The position numbers and the translations under genes are program-made. Source: Cytophagaceae bacterium (GTDB lineage: Bacteria > Bacteroidota > Bacteroidia > Cytophagales > Cytophagaceae). From it: a stretch of DNA of 37,831 nucleotides. The notes beneath the pieces are model-generated. The model worked only from the letters and a program-made list of their open reading frames with translations. It was not told the DNA's origin and ran no database searches. Positions 8,647 through 16,998 of this stretch are shown here, piece after piece; position 1 is the first letter of the stretch, and each line of letters opens with the position of its first letter. The stretch covers positions 1 through 37,831 of the forward strand of contig JALONM010000035.1 in NCBI GenBank assembly GCA_025454925.1, in the 5' to 3' direction.

Positions 8647-8758
8647 AATCTGAACGTTATTCGTAGTTAAATGTATAGAAAAGTCAATTTTAATTTTGTC
8701 GCCAATACGACAATTCTGCTATTCTAATACATCTAATACACTATTGTTAATCCGAAGT

Positions 8759-9460
8759 TTATTTCGATGGTCTAAAGGTTATTCCTAGCATTGCCATGGA
8801 AGATTTAAACCTGAAACGGTCTACTGTAATATCACCATTATTGAATGATAATGTCTGATCGGTTGTGTATTCTGTGAATAAATAGTTTAAGCCAAGTCGT
8901 AATCCAATTTTGTCGCTAAGCCAATAACGCAAATAGAATTCAGAACTTAGGCTTCCAATATCGTTATCTCCAATTAGCAAAAGATTAACTCCGGTAGGTT
9001 TTGCCTGAACAGTTACGTTGGCTCCATTATAAGTACTGGAGCGGATATTTCCGGTTTGTTTTTTCCCAAAACTTTAACCAGCCGCATCGATATTAAATCC
9101 TAAATCAACTTTCTTGATCGAATATGCCAACTGAATGCTGATATTTATGAAATTACTTTGTGCGTTGGAAATAAACACTGTATCTATTTTGTTTTCATCT
9201 ATCGTATATTTAGCAGGAGCGGTGGAGTAATTTTTAGATGAACCGAAATAAGATACTGCTCGCAAACCATACCCTATTTTAAATTTCTTTTTGGCTCCCA
9301 ATCCATGTAAGTGCTGCCACGATATGGCTCCTGCAGCTTCTTTTGAACCAACTGCTGCTGCGAAATCATAATAACTGGTTTTAAAATACGCAGAAAGTTT
9401 ACTTTGTGCCGATACACCTAACGTTGTTAGACTTAACATTACGAACATGAATTGCTTCGT
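8759..9460 (-). pseudogene. Outer-membrane beta-barrel-like protein, interrupted by in-frame TAA
   Basis: A single reading frame covers this region, but it is broken by one TAA at 9076-9074 (after FNIDAAG); the frame resumes at once with SFGKKQTG and runs to ...LGITFRPSK. Both halves look like a Bacteroidota porin-family barrel: a signal-like N-terminus ending in VSAQS, alternating aromatic/polar strands, and a C-terminal aromatic-rich strand. The first in-frame ATG (9448) gives a signal peptide with no positive charge; three codons of good signal peptide (KQF) lie just upstream behind an ACG at 9460-9458, where an ATG would be expected. So there may be two lesions. A sequencing error or readthrough cannot be ruled out. 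It is divergent from the similarly broken regulator at 9596. Confidence 0.75.
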
Positions 9461-9595
9461 AGTTTATTTTTCCTCAAAAATGTCTGATTGAAATATGAAA
9501 ATTTGTCGTCTGCAAGACAATTTAAACCTTTTTTGACGTTCTATGGTTTTAAATCGAAATTAGTGAATCTATTTTTATTGTCTAATAGTAAAACT

Positions 9596-10279
9596 ATGCC
9601 TTTCAATGCAGCTTCCAACCCTAGCAAATTCTGGTATCTGGAAAAATTTGAGATTTCCCAAAAGCTCAAGAAGGATGATATCATAAATATGGAGAAGTCT
9701 ATGATTATGAAAAAGGTGGATAAAAATACATTTCTTCATTTTCCTGACATGAGTGATGGGAATGTATATTTTCTTAAAGAGGGCATGATTAAAATTATTC
9801 ATACGGATCAATCAGGCAATGAACAAATCAAATAACTCATCACTCCTGGAAATATTTTTGGTGAATTATCCTTATTAGGGCACACCGAAAACACTAACGA
9901 TGCAGCCGTGGCAATGAGCGATTGTGTGGTTTGTTTTATGAAAGTTAAAGACCTTGAGGAGCTAATGTCATTAAACCCTCAACTATCCAATCATATTAAT
10001 AAATTAATTGGCTTCCGGATCAAACGAATTGAGCGAAGATTAGAAAGTTTGATTTTTAAAGATGCCAAAACTAGAATCGTTGAATTTATTAAAGATTTAG
10101 GCATTGAATATGGAACTAAGGAAAATGGTAGAATGAAAGTGAAAAATTTTTTATCGCATGAAGATATAGCTAAAATTACTTCCACTTCACTACAAACCGT
10201 AACACGGGTGCTGAATGAATTAAAAGAACAAGGTAAAATATTTTACAATACAAAATTTTTTGAATTGCCAAATGAATAA
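9596..10279 (+). pseudogene. Crp/Fnr family regulator, interrupted by in-frame TAA
   Basis: The frame from ATG 9596 encodes a cyclic-nucleotide-binding-like domain (for example FPDMSDGNVYFLKEGMIKII). It meets TAA at 9833-9835 after GNEQIK and continues in the same frame as LITPGNIFGELSLLGH, the conserved core of the same domain. A dimerisation helix and a C-terminal winged helix follow (SHEDIAKITSTSLQTVTRVL). Without the stop the product would be about 227 residues, normal for Crp/Fnr proteins. The usual residue before LI in this family is often aromatic, so TAT or TAC to TAA is the simplest lesion. Translation could restart at ATG 9914, giving only the DNA-binding half. It is divergent from the broken barrel gene, a typical regulator–target layout. 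Confidence 0.8.
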
Positions 10280-10449
10280 TTTAAAGGGCGAAGGCTGAAA
10301 TTTTTCCTCGGTCCTTAGAATTCAAATTAATTTCTAAAGTTTCTTTTTCAGTGGTTGCGAATGACTTGATTATTTTTTTACTTTAGCCTAATGACCGGAA
10401 ACGGATATTTTTGTATTAATTTTTTAAAAACTGATAAACCTAAAACACT

Positions 10450-10845
10450 ATGAAACTATCTCATTTTATTGTAAGCTGGAGCTTTATCTATGCCGTATTT
10501 GGAGTGGGTCTGTATGCCTTCCCATTTAAGTTTATGTCTATTTATGGGATTAACCTGGATCCGGATGGGGGAGAGTTGATGGCCAACGTATTGGGATCAA
10601 CGTTGATCTCTTTTGCTGTAGTTCTTTTTTGGGTGCGCAATGTACCGCTTACGGAGCGTCTTCAACGCATCATTTTAATTTCAAATTTTGTATACGTGGT
10701 TTTCGATACACCCGTGGCGGTGCGCAATCTGGTAGACGGAACCATGGATGCCGGTGGATGGATTCCTGTAATGGTGCATTTCTATTTGGGTCTCACTATG
10801 GCTTATTTCCTTTTCATTAAAAAGGAACAACCACAGGCCGCATAA
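10450..10845 (+). CDS. Small four-helix membrane protein
   Basis: This 131-residue protein has four predicted transmembrane segments: about residues 7-27, 45-62, 70-90 and 104-123. A conserved-looking loop DPDGGELMANVLG lies between the first two, and the C-terminus is a short polar tail. This resembles small uncharacterised membrane families of the DUF4345 kind, but I cannot assign it firmly. It has its own terminator and no close neighbours on its strand. A weak promoter-like TACTTTAG lies at 10379-10386. Function unknown. Confidence 0.75.
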   Translation: MKLSHFIVSWSFIYAVFGVGLYAFPFKFMSIYGINLDPDGGELMANVLGSTLISFAVVLFWVRNVPLTERLQRIILISNFVYVVFDTPVAVRNLVDGTMDAGGWIPVMVHFYLGLTMAYFLFIKKEQPQAA

Positions 10846-10868
10846 AACATTTCTACTTTCATAACAAT

Positions 10869-10904
10869 AAAGCTCCCGGAAATTCTATTTTTCGGGAGCT
10901 TTTT
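10869..10904. terminator. Bidirectional terminator
   Basis: AAAGCTCCCG (10869-10878) pairs with CGGGAGCTTT (10893-10902), followed by T on the plus strand and preceded by A. It lies between the convergent small membrane protein gene and mogA, closer to the former. Confidence 0.85.
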
Positions 10905-11006
10905 CATAAATGGGAGTATAGGTCTTGCTGAGATCAGAAACCAAGCAATCATAGCGAGTTTCCTTAGGAAGGAATCAATCCATGCATTGTGAATGGAGGA
11001 ATCAGT

Positions 11007-11531
11007 TTATGTCTTAGGGCGGAAAACCGATGGATCGTCAGATTGGATATACGGTGCACCGATCAGATCAAGACAATAGGGGATTGAGGAAAAAACAGCT
11101 TCCAGGCACTCATGAATAGACTTGGGTTTGCCTGGTAAATTGATAAGCAAGCTTTGGTTTCGTATGCCAGCTGTTTGTCTGGAAAGTATAGCGGTGGGTA
11201 CGTATTGCAACGACACTGCGCGCATTTTTTCGCCAAAACCCGGTAACATTTTTTGACAGACAAGTTCCGTGGCTTCAACCGTTACATCCCTCAAGGCCGG
11301 GCCGGTTCCGCCGGTGGTTACCACTAAAGAGCAGCCTTCTTTATCGCAAAGATGTTCCAAGCCCTGTTGAATCAGAGACAATTCATCGGGTACCAAGAGG
11401 TAACAAAACTCTAAAGGGTTTTTAATTCTCTCTTTTAAAAAAGCCTCAATAGCCGGACCGCTTTTGTCTTCATACACACCTGCACTGGCTCTGTCAGAGC
11501 TGGTCAGAATTCCAATGCGAATGTGTTCCAT
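11007..11531 (-). CDS. mogA: Molybdopterin adenylyltransferase MogA-like
   Basis: MogA-type enzymes adenylate molybdopterin so that molybdate can be inserted into the molybdenum cofactor. The 174-residue protein is the usual length for a stand-alone MogA/MoaB-type domain. Diagnostic residues are GILTSSDRASAGVYEDKSGP at the N-terminus and VTTGGTGPALRDVT (about 71-84), the substrate-binding loop. The C-terminus 'LLINLPGKPKSIHECLEAVF' is also typical. MogA and MoaB are hard to separate by eye. It is the last gene of a four-gene minus-strand operon, 15 bp after a membrane protein; no other cofactor gene is nearby, so the pathway must be completed elsewhere. Confidence 0.88.
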   Translation of the reverse strand: MEHIRIGILTSSDRASAGVYEDKSGPAIEAFLKERIKNPLEFCYLLVPDELSLIQQGLEHLCDKEGCSLVVTTGGTGPALRDVTVEATELVCQKMLPGFGEKMRAVSLQYVPTAILSRQTAGIRNQSLLINLPGKPKSIHECLEAVFSSIPYCLDLIGAPYIQSDDPSVFRPKT

Positions 11532-11546
11532 ACCAAAACGATTTGA

Positions 11547-12119
11547 TTACGATAAACTAATGAGTCCTATTTCAAATAATTGAAAAATCAGCAAAACCGT
11601 CAACATATACTTTTCTTCTTTAGAATAATTATCCCAAAGATTCTCATTATACATGATGTATGCGATTAAAAATGCGGAAGCAAAGTAATACACCATCAGG
11701 TACGCATTTTCTCCCAAAATGCCAGAATAATGTATGGCAGGATAAAACATACTGAGGGCCAATAAACTTGCAAACAATTCTACCTGCCGGTAACGCAGGG
11801 AAGATTGCACGGAGGTAAAGCAAAATCGAATTCCCCACACCGACATAACCACGAGGTACAAAATAAAAAAGACGGAATGGAATTTTTCGGCAAACCAATG
11901 ATGATAGGTCATTGCCACTCCCAGCAGTAAAGGCAGGGCCGCCTCCAGCTTGCGAATGCGCAGCGCCATGAATACGGCATAAACCTGAAGCAAGAACAAA
12001 CAAATAGCGTTGGAATAGGGAAGAAGCCCAGGGTCGAGCAAAATATAGCCAACTAATAATACCACCAAGGCAATTGCTGGAATGATTCGCTCCCAGTTGG
12101 CAAGAATTCTGTTTTTCAT
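11547..12119 (-). CDS. Polytopic membrane protein, function unknown
   Basis: This 190-residue protein has about six hydrophobic segments: residues 13-30, 36-52, 59-76 (with the polar patch TYHHWFAEKF at its end), 80-100, 112-130 and 137-153, plus a last one at 170-188. It has no signal peptide or known motif; the His-His-Trp after the third helix is the only striking polar feature. It starts 7 bp after the TlpA-like gene and ends 15 bp before mogA, so it is co-transcribed with both. No function can be assigned. Confidence 0.7.
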   Translation of the reverse strand: MKNRILANWERIIPAIALVVLLVGYILLDPGLLPYSNAICLFLLQVYAVFMALRIRKLEAALPLLLGVAMTYHHWFAEKFHSVFFILYLVVMSVWGIRFCFTSVQSSLRYRQVELFASLLALSMFYPAIHYSGILGENAYLMVYYFASAFLIAYIMYNENLWDNYSKEEKYMLTVLLIFQLFEIGLISLS

Positions 12120-12126
12120 ACCTCTA

Positions 12127-12687
12127 TTATTCGCCGAAAATCGCGCCTAACTTTTTTTCTAAGTCAGGTCCGCGTAAATTTTTGTCAACGATTTTACCAT
12201 CTGGGTCAAGCAAAAAAGTAAGAGGGATGCCATCAATTTGATAGAGCGTTACCACTACCGAGTTCCACATTTTCAGATCCGAAACATGCGTCCAGGTCAG
12301 TTGATCCCGGGCAATGGCTGCTTCCCAGTTAGCCTTATTATTATCGAGCGAAACGCTATACACTTCAAACCCTTTCGATTTATATTTTTGATACATGCGC
12401 ACTACGTTTGGGTTTTCCATGCGGCAAGGCCCGCACCAGGAGGCCCAAAAATCCAGCAACACGTATTTTCCACGCAAACTCGAAAGAGGCACGACATTTC
12501 CTTTTACGTCGGGTAAGCTAACATCCGGAGCCTGCTGACCAATTTGCAAGCCTATGTTCAAATTAACCGGCGCCTCTGTTTCTTTTCGGGTAGTATCGAA
12601 GCCTGTCTGACTATTTTTCTCTCCGCTGCATGAGCTTATAAAAAAAAGTAAGACAATTGGAACGGCAATTAAAAATGTAGTCTTCAT
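12127..12687 (-). CDS. TlpA/ResA-family thioredoxin lipoprotein
   Basis: This 186-residue thiol-disulfide oxidoreductase is anchored on the outer face of a membrane by a lipobox (FFISSC, lipidated Cys20). The AhpC/TSA-Redoxin-like domain starts at GQQAPDVSLPDVKG (about residue 50). The active site WASWCGPC places Cys85 and Cys88, and the cis-Pro loop reads IDGIPLTFLLDP. Such proteins reduce cytochrome c apoproteins or other periplasmic thiols. Its ATG overlaps the TAA of the upstream gene by one base (TAATG), which points to translational coupling. It lies in an operon ending in mogA. Confidence 0.92.
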   Translation of the reverse strand: MKTTFLIAVPIVLLFFISSCSGEKNSQTGFDTTRKETEAPVNLNIGLQIGQQAPDVSLPDVKGNVVPLSSLRGKYVLLDFWASWCGPCRMENPNVVRMYQKYKSKGFEVYSVSLDNNKANWEAAIARDQLTWTHVSDLKMWNSVVVTLYQIDGIPLTFLLDPDGKIVDKNLRGPDLEKKLGAIFGE

Positions 12688-13106
12688 TATCCTTGCCAGA
12701 CTATTTCTTTTTTATTGTCAATCAGCAAAACAAAACGCAGGGGCGAAGGCACCAATACCAAAGTTTTTAATTTACCAGGAAATTTATCGGTATCAATTTG
12801 AATCCCTTCTCCTGGTTTTACGTCGTAGTTTTTATTGCCTTTATCATCCGAGGATATCTGATAGGTGTTTGCCATATAGGCTATAGGCAACAACACTTCG
12901 TTGTCTGCGTCTAGCTTTTCATGAATATCATCCAGAATTTCTTCAAAGGTATCGCCATACATATCCAGAAATTCATCTTCCAGATCGTGCAGGTTATCTT
13001 CAATTTTATCGTACTTCGGATTGTCGTACGTGAGTGTATTTAAGTTGGCTTTATGCTCGATAATAGTTACCAGCATATCATTGATGGCCTTTACATTCAT
13101 AAACAA
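12687..13106 (-). CDS. Conserved acidic protein, function unknown
   Basis: This 139-residue, strongly acidic protein has no signal peptide or membrane segment. The N-terminal half is helical (DNLHDLEDEFLDMYGDTFEEIL), and the C-terminal half is beta-rich (KPGEGIQIDTDKFPGKLKTLVLVPSP). I do not recognise the family with certainty, though the layout is typical of conserved Bacteroidota cytoplasmic proteins. The start could be 13106 or 13100 (MFMNV or MNV). It is the first gene of the four-gene operon and is coupled to the TlpA-like gene by a one-base stop/start overlap. Confidence 0.75.
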   Translation of the reverse strand: MFMNVKAINDMLVTIIEHKANLNTLTYDNPKYDKIEDNLHDLEDEFLDMYGDTFEEILDDIHEKLDADNEVLLPIAYMANTYQISSDDKGNKNYDVKPGEGIQIDTDKFPGKLKTLVLVPSPLRFVLLIDNKKEIVWQG

Positions 13107-13548
13107 TAAAAGTAATTTCTGATACTAAGCTTTTGGTATAAAGTCGAAATATAAGGGAATTATGAGTGTATCACAAATTCAGGCAGCTTTTCTCCCATGA
13201 AAGCGAAGCCAGCACTTTCAATTGCCTGCATGGAAGAAAAGGCAATACCATAAACGCTGTGCCTGGAGACCCTTCATTCTCCCTCCCAAAGACTTGGAAT
13301 TTTGTATGGAGATGTATATTTTTTGTATTTTAACACAGATTTTAAATAGGATAGCCATTATCAACGAAAAAATCTTTCCGCCCCAAGTAAGGTGATACCA
13401 AGCTGGAATGGAAGATGTTGAAGATAGAGTCATCCCAACGTAGGATACCTGTTGAATTAAAAGGCAAGTAATACTATATCAGACCGGGAGAAGGGTCCGG
13501 TCTCATTTAATGTAACGATAACACAACGCGCACAGGGGAAAAGAGCAT
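13107..13548. other. Intergenic region upstream of rel
   Basis: This 442-bp spacer lies between divergent genes. It contains a degenerate hairpin like the one in the dispersed repeat (13186-13243) and a 7-bp GC-rich hairpin AGACCGG/CCGGTCT (13481-13487/13497-13503) 45 bp before the rel start. That hairpin has no T tract. No exact promoter box and no credible gene were found. Confidence 0.5.
13186..13243. repeat. Degenerate copy of the repeat's 3' hairpin
   Basis: GCTTTTCTCCCATG (13186-13199) and CATGGAAGAAAAGGC (13229-13243) are imperfect inverted arms. The left arm with the following AAAGCGAAGC closely resembles positions 136-158 of copy 1. The rest of the repeat is not recognisable here. 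Confidence 0.4.
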
Positions 13549-15756
13549 ATGCAGGCGATTGATCTGGAAAAAGAAAATAAAGAAATAGTAAACCGGTACC
13601 GAAAATTACTTAAGCATGCCAAGCCGATTCTGAAAGATGGTGATGCAAAAATAATAAAGAAGGCATTTTCCATGGCTTTGCAAGCCCATAAGGACATGCG
13701 CAGGAAATCCGGAGAGCCTTACATTTATCATCCGATAGGTGTGGCGCAAATTGCCGTAGAAGAAATTGGATTGGGTACCACTTCCATAGTTGCGGCGTTG
13801 CTGCACGATGTGGTAGAAGATACGCACCTGGAGCTTGAGGATATTGATCGGGAATTCGGCTCGAAAGTAGCTTCCATCATTGACGGGCTTACGAAAATCT
13901 CCGGAGTATTTGAGCATGGTAGCTCTCAGCAGGCAGAAAACTTCCGTAAGATGATCCTTACCATGTCCGACGATGTGCGTGTGGTATTGATCAAGCTGGC
14001 CGATCGTTTGCACAATATGCGAACCCTGGACAGCATGCCTCGCGATAAGCAATTGAAAATTGCCTCTGAAACCATTTATCTGTATGCTCCGCTGGCACAT
14101 CGCCTGGGTTTGAATGCCATAAAATCGGAATTAGAAGATTTATATCTAAAATATACCGATGCTGAAGTGTTCTTTGAAATCGCTGGTAAACTCAAACAAA
14201 CAAAGGCCTCCCGTGATAAGTTTATCAAAGATTTTATTTCTCCTGTAAAAGAAAGCCTGGAAAGAGCAGACCTCGAATTCGAAATCAAAGGTCGTCCCAA
14301 ATCCATCTTTTCCATTTATAATAAAATTAAAAAGCAAGGCGTTGGTTTTGAGGAAATTTTCGATTTGTTTGCCATACGGGTGATTTTAAGTTCCAGGCCA
14401 GAAAATGAAAAATCAGATTGTTGGAAAGTGTATTCTATCATCACCGACAATTACAAACCCAATCCGGCGCGTTTGCGCGATTGGGTGTCAACACCTAAGG
14501 CCAACGGATATGAATCCTTGCACACCACCGTAATGAGCCAAACAGGGCAGTGGGTAGAAGTGCAGATCCGAACCGAGCGGATGGATCAGATTGCAGAAAA
14601 AGGGTATGCGGCTCATTGGAAATATAAAGACTCCGCCTCGGCTTCCCGCGAAGCCGGACTGGAGGCCTGGCTGGCTAAAGTGCGTGAAGTAATCGAAGGC
14701 AACGACTCCGATGCGCTGGATTTTCTCTCTGATTTCAGGCAGAGTTTTTTTAACGAAGAAGTATATGTATTTACTCCTAAAGGAGAATTGAAAATTTTAC
14801 CACAGGGCTCTACCACGCTTGATTTTGCCTTTGAAATTCACTCGGCTATTGGCTACCATTGTTTAGGAGCTAAAGTAAATAACAAATTGGTGCCATTGAG
14901 TTATTTACTTAAAAACGGCGACCAGGTAGAAATCCTAACCTCCAGCAAACAAAAGCCCAACGAAGACTGGTTGAAATACGTGGTCACTTCGAAAGCTCGA
15001 AGTAAAATTAAAGAGAGTCTTAAAGAGGAGAAGAAAAAAGTTGCGGAAGAAGGTAAAGAAATACTGGAACGCAAACTGGATCACCTGAAGCTTCATCTAG
15101 ACAATGCTTTGCTTCAGCAATTGATTACGTTCTTCAATGTAAAATCCAGTATGGATTTATATTACCGGGTAGCACGAGGTTTTATTGAACAACCCGATAT
15201 CAAACGATTTAAAGAAAGTTTAGACAATAAACGGTTCGATAAGAAGGAGGCAGAGGCTCCTGCTCGCACCTTTCATCGTCATCCGGAAGAAAAAAGCAAA
15301 GACAAGGATGTACTGTTGATTGGAGATGATATGCAAAAAATAGATTACAGCTTTGCCAAATGCTGTAATCCGATTCAAGGCGATGAGGTATTTGGATTTA
15401 TTACCGTCAGTGAAGGAATAAAAATTCATCGCACCAATTGTCCTAATGCCACTGAATTGCTTTCGCAATTTGGGTACCGCGTAATAAGGGCCCGTTGGAA
15501 TTCTCAGCAAGAGGTGGCCTTCCTTACTGGATTAAAAATTATTGGGACTGACCGGGTCGGAATTATCAGCGATGTAACCAAAATCATTTCTTCTGAATTA
15601 AAAGTAAACATACGCTCTATCACCATTGATTCGAATGATGGTATATTTGAAGGAGCCCTGATGCTGTATGTAAGCGATACCAAGCAATTGGATGAACTTA
15701 TAAAGAAACTGGCTTCCATTCCAGACATTACTTCGGTAACTCGAAAATCGGATTAA
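13549..15756 (+). CDS. rel: Bifunctional (p)ppGpp synthetase/hydrolase (Rel/SpoT)
   Basis: This enzyme makes (p)ppGpp from ATP and GTP/GDP and hydrolyses it, setting the stringent response. The 735-residue length is standard. Visible domains in order: an HD hydrolase domain with YHPIGVAQI (His61) and LLHDVVEDT (His86-Asp87, Glu90-Asp91) plus KLADRLHNMRT; a synthetase domain with GRPKSIFSIY and PKANGYESLHT; a TGS domain (from EVYVFTPKGELKILPQGST, about 405); a CC-containing zinc-finger-like segment (FAKCCNPIQGD); and a C-terminal ACT domain (about 660-735). Both catalytic centres look intact, so it is probably bifunctional. The synthetase motif reads RLRD where Rel enzymes usually have RFKD. 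It is convergent with dprA, with 19 bp between them. Confidence 0.96.
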   Translation: MQAIDLEKENKEIVNRYRKLLKHAKPILKDGDAKIIKKAFSMALQAHKDMRRKSGEPYIYHPIGVAQIAVEEIGLGTTSIVAALLHDVVEDTHLELEDIDREFGSKVASIIDGLTKISGVFEHGSSQQAENFRKMILTMSDDVRVVLIKLADRLHNMRTLDSMPRDKQLKIASETIYLYAPLAHRLGLNAIKSELEDLYLKYTDAEVFFEIAGKLKQTKASRDKFIKDFISPVKESLERADLEFEIKGRPKSIFSIYNKIKKQGVGFEEIFDLFAIRVILSSRPENEKSDCWKVYSIITDNYKPNPARLRDWVSTPKANGYESLHTTVMSQTGQWVEVQIRTERMDQIAEKGYAAHWKYKDSASASREAGLEAWLAKVREVIEGNDSDALDFLSDFRQSFFNEEVYVFTPKGELKILPQGSTTLDFAFEIHSAIGYHCLGAKVNNKLVPLSYLLKNGDQVEILTSSKQKPNEDWLKYVVTSKARSKIKESLKEEKKKVAEEGKEILERKLDHLKLHLDNALLQQLITFFNVKSSMDLYYRVARGFIEQPDIKRFKESLDNKRFDKKEAEAPARTFHRHPEEKSKDKDVLLIGDDMQKIDYSFAKCCNPIQGDEVFGFITVSEGIKIHRTNCPNATELLSQFGYRVIRARWNSQQEVAFLTGLKIIGTDRVGIISDVTKIISSELKVNIRSITIDSNDGIFEGALMLYVSDTKQLDELIKKLASIPDITSVTRKSD

Positions 15757-15775
15757 GGAGATGGATAAGTACTTG

Positions 15776-16879
15776 TTATTTTTCAATCACCTTATACCGC
15801 TTTCCAGGCAAGGATTTCAGCCAGCCTTCGAATTCGAGTTTTAGCAAGAGCGAAGCAAGTTTGTTCAGCGCAATGTTCGTTTTCCAACTCAAATCGTCGA
15901 GCCCTTGTTCCCCTTGATCTTGCAGAAGTTTAAGGACTTGCCGTTCCGAATCACTGGCATTTTCCGGGAGTGTAAAGGTTTTTTTCTTTACTACCTTTTG
16001 ATCCCAGTTCATAATCCGTACAATATCTGAAACCCCCGTCAGGATATGCGCTTTATGATCCCGGATAAGATGCAGGCATCCTTTGGAATGCGATTGGTTA
16101 ATATTACCAGGTAATGCAAATACCTCTCGATGATAGCTGTTCGCAAGTTCCGCCGTAATCAGAGCGCCTCCTTTCTCCGCTGCCTCAATAACCACCACGG
16201 CATCGCTCAAGCCGGCCACTATGCGATTGCGGGCAGGAAAAAATCCGATCTCCGGTTTAATTCCGTACTCGTACTCACTGGCGATTCCTCCGTTCGAAAA
16301 CATCTTTTTTACCACCGGCGCGTGAGCGGGCGGGTAAATGTATTGCAGGCCCGAAGCCATTACTGCCAGTGTCGGCAATTGATGCTGTAAGCTGGCCGTA
16401 TGTGCAAAAATATCAATGCCATAGGCCAATCCACTTACAATAAGCGGCTGCCAGGGGAGAAGGGCTTGCACCAGTTGAAACGTTTGTTCTTTGCCATACT
16501 CAGTAGCTTTTCGCGTTCCTACGATGGCAATAGTTTTGGGCGCATTAAAAGGAATATTCCCTTTGGCGAATAATATGACCGGTCCATCCGGGATTTCACG
16601 AAGGCGAAACGGGAACGCCTCGTCGGTGTAAAATAATAATTGAGCACCATCTTTTTCTGCTAGTATTAATTGCTGTTCGGCCTTCCGAAGCGCTTCCTGG
16701 GCGTGCACTATAGAGGCTGCCGTAGAAACTCCTACTCCTGGTATTTTCTGAAGTTTACCACTTGAAAGCTTAAATATTTTTTCCGCGCTTCCAACATAAC
16801 TGATTAGCACTTTGATGGATTGGTCGCCTATGCCTGGAATAAACGACAAGGCCAATTGATAAAGATTTTCCTGAGTCAC
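15776..16879 (-). CDS. dprA: DNA-processing protein DprA
   Basis: DprA protects incoming single-stranded DNA and loads RecA on it during natural transformation, in the cytoplasm. The 367-residue protein has the three usual parts: an N-terminal helix-hairpin-helix/SAM-like domain (IPGIGDQSIK, IPGVGVSTAASIV), a Rossmann-fold core (IAIVGTRKATEYGK, SGLAYGIDIFAH, FPARNRIVAGLSD, EAAEKGGALITAELA), and a C-terminal winged helix (about 305-367). All key core motifs are present. A near-ideal promoter lies just upstream (16902-16931). A helix-hairpin-helix outer membrane protein gene starts only 0.8 kb away on the other strand, which supports a DNA-uptake context. Confidence 0.95.
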   Translation of the reverse strand: MTQENLYQLALSFIPGIGDQSIKVLISYVGSAEKIFKLSSGKLQKIPGVGVSTAASIVHAQEALRKAEQQLILAEKDGAQLLFYTDEAFPFRLREIPDGPVILFAKGNIPFNAPKTIAIVGTRKATEYGKEQTFQLVQALLPWQPLIVSGLAYGIDIFAHTASLQHQLPTLAVMASGLQYIYPPAHAPVVKKMFSNGGIASEYEYGIKPEIGFFPARNRIVAGLSDAVVVIEAAEKGGALITAELANSYHREVFALPGNINQSHSKGCLHLIRDHKAHILTGVSDIVRIMNWDQKVVKKKTFTLPENASDSERQVLKLLQDQGEQGLDDLSWKTNIALNKLASLLLKLEFEGWLKSLPGKRYKVIEK

Positions 16880-16901
16880 AAATTAATCTGGTTGAGTGCT
16901 A

Positions 16902-16931
16902 CAAAGATACAGACTGAATAAAAAAAACAAA
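16902..16931 (-). promoter_or_regulatory. Promoter of dprA
   Basis: On the minus strand TTTG (16931-16928) and TATCTTTG (16909-16902) are separated by 18 bp, an exact match to the Bacteroidota TTTG-N17-20-TAnnTTTG promoter. Transcription would start near 16895, leaving a leader of about 16 nt before the ATG at 16879. Confidence 0.75.
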
Positions 16932-16998
16932 CAGGAATAATTTCGTTTCAGTACTGTAACGTTTTTTTTCTTCTTAGTCTAAGTCATAAACACTCTTT

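Noticed and set aside
13481-13503. Terminator upstream of rel
   Set aside because: The 7-bp GC-rich stem is real, but there is no T tract and no plus-strand gene ends there.
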